A stretch of DNA of 64,000 bases from Sporosarcina sp. P34 (GTDB lineage Bacteria; Bacillota; Bacilli; Bacillales_A; Planococcaceae): positions 120,408 through 184,407 of the forward strand of contig NZ_PDZC01000006.1 of assembly GCF_002743375.1 (NCBI RefSeq). The letters are read 5' to 3'. Each line of letters begins with the position of its first letter. Positions within the stretch are counted from its first letter, which is position 1. The notes under the pieces were generated by a model. It did no database searches and had not been told where the DNA came from. It was given only the letters and a program-made list of their open reading frames with translations. A program made the translations under genes and the position numbers. Shown here in pieces: positions 63,891-64,000 of this stretch.

Positions 63891-64000
63891 ATTATGGAGA
63901 GTTTGATCCTGGCTCAGGACGAACGCTGGCGGCATGCCTAATACATGCAAGTCGAGCGAACTGTTGGAAGCTTGCTTCCTTCAGTTAGCGGCGGACGGGT
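63891..64000 (+). rRNA. rrs: 16S ribosomal RNA, 5' end only
   Basis: Begins at about 63891, placed from the universal AGAGTTTGATCCTGGCTCAG at 63898-63917 (E. coli position 8). ACGAACGCTGGCGGCATGCC, the V1 loop with GAAGCTTGCTTC, and GCGGCGGACGGGT follow. The gene runs past the right edge. The sequence is of Bacillales type. Confidence 0.97.

Noticed and set aside
63690..63950. 86-residue minus-strand ORF in the rRNA leader
   Set aside because: It overlaps the 16S leader and the start of the 16S gene and has no coding signals.

Overview
The window looks like chromosomal DNA of a low-GC, endospore-type Gram-positive of the Planococcaceae, most plausibly Sporosarcina or a close relative. The reasons are the many proteins recognisable as Bacillus family members (MetI, LutABC/LutR, YtvA, HmoB, BltD, YkkC/YkkD, GuaA, YusW, DUF3231), AGGAGG-type ribosome binding sites with frequent TTG and GTG starts, catabolite (cre), Fur, SAM and guanine control elements of Firmicute type, and a 16S rRNA 5' end at the right edge. 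The genus is an inference; the family-level placement is firmer.

Layout. 0-5.3 kb: the tail of a Bce-type ABC permease, a tetR - bltD-like - MATE efflux operon with a clear palindromic operator, and a decayed SDR gene. 5.4-10.9 kb: a Tat-exported two-subunit GMC dehydrogenase, an acidic repeat lipoprotein, a flavin reductase and an NCS1 permease. 10.9-12 kb has no intact gene but holds a wrecked copy of the catalase-like gene that is intact at 17.8-18.7 kb. 12-17.6 kb: a secreted TIM-barrel protein divergent from a four-gene operon (exported protein, degenerate GGDEF-receiver protein, membrane-anchored HEAT protein, processive GT2 synthase) that looks like a regulated surface-polysaccharide system. 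19.9-25.9 kb: an opp peptide importer whose promoter overlaps a cre box. 25.9-36.4 kb: single genes including a LOV-STAS photoreceptor, MsrA, an MFS pump, an acyl-CoA thioesterase and a rhodanese-ASCH fusion. 36.4-41 kb: a YczE-like protein divergent from a broken lysR, tatA, remnants of a germinant-receptor operon, DUF3231, hmoB and a structured non-coding segment. 41.1-44.5 kb: a FapA/DUF342 protein, a DJ-1/PfpI protein and a small Fur-box-controlled membrane protein. 44.6-47.3 kb: SAM-riboswitch-controlled metI, the ykkCD SMR pair and ogt. 47.3-53.2 kb: the lactate utilisation locus lutP / lutR / lutABC with LutR and CcpA sites. 53.4-60.3 kb: NAD salvage (pncB-nadE) and a moxR-DUF58-transglutaminase operon. 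60.3-63.5 kb: guaA and a guanine-riboswitch-controlled purine permease. 63.5-64 kb: rRNA promoter, leader and 16S start.

Genes that work together: the lut genes import lactate and oxidise it to pyruvate under LutR and CcpA; pncB makes NaMN and nadE performs the final amidation to NAD; guaA and the NCS2 permease both serve guanine nucleotide supply; the opp operon supplies peptides when preferred carbon is lacking.

Most unusual points: GuaA carries Ser in place of the glutaminase nucleophile Cys, with two other amidotransferase motifs also changed; the receiver domain in the polysaccharide cluster has Asn where the phosphoacceptor Asp should be; and four or five loci are visibly decaying (SDR gene, catalase copy, lysR, germination genes). 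No CRISPR array, prophage, tRNA or intact transposase was seen.
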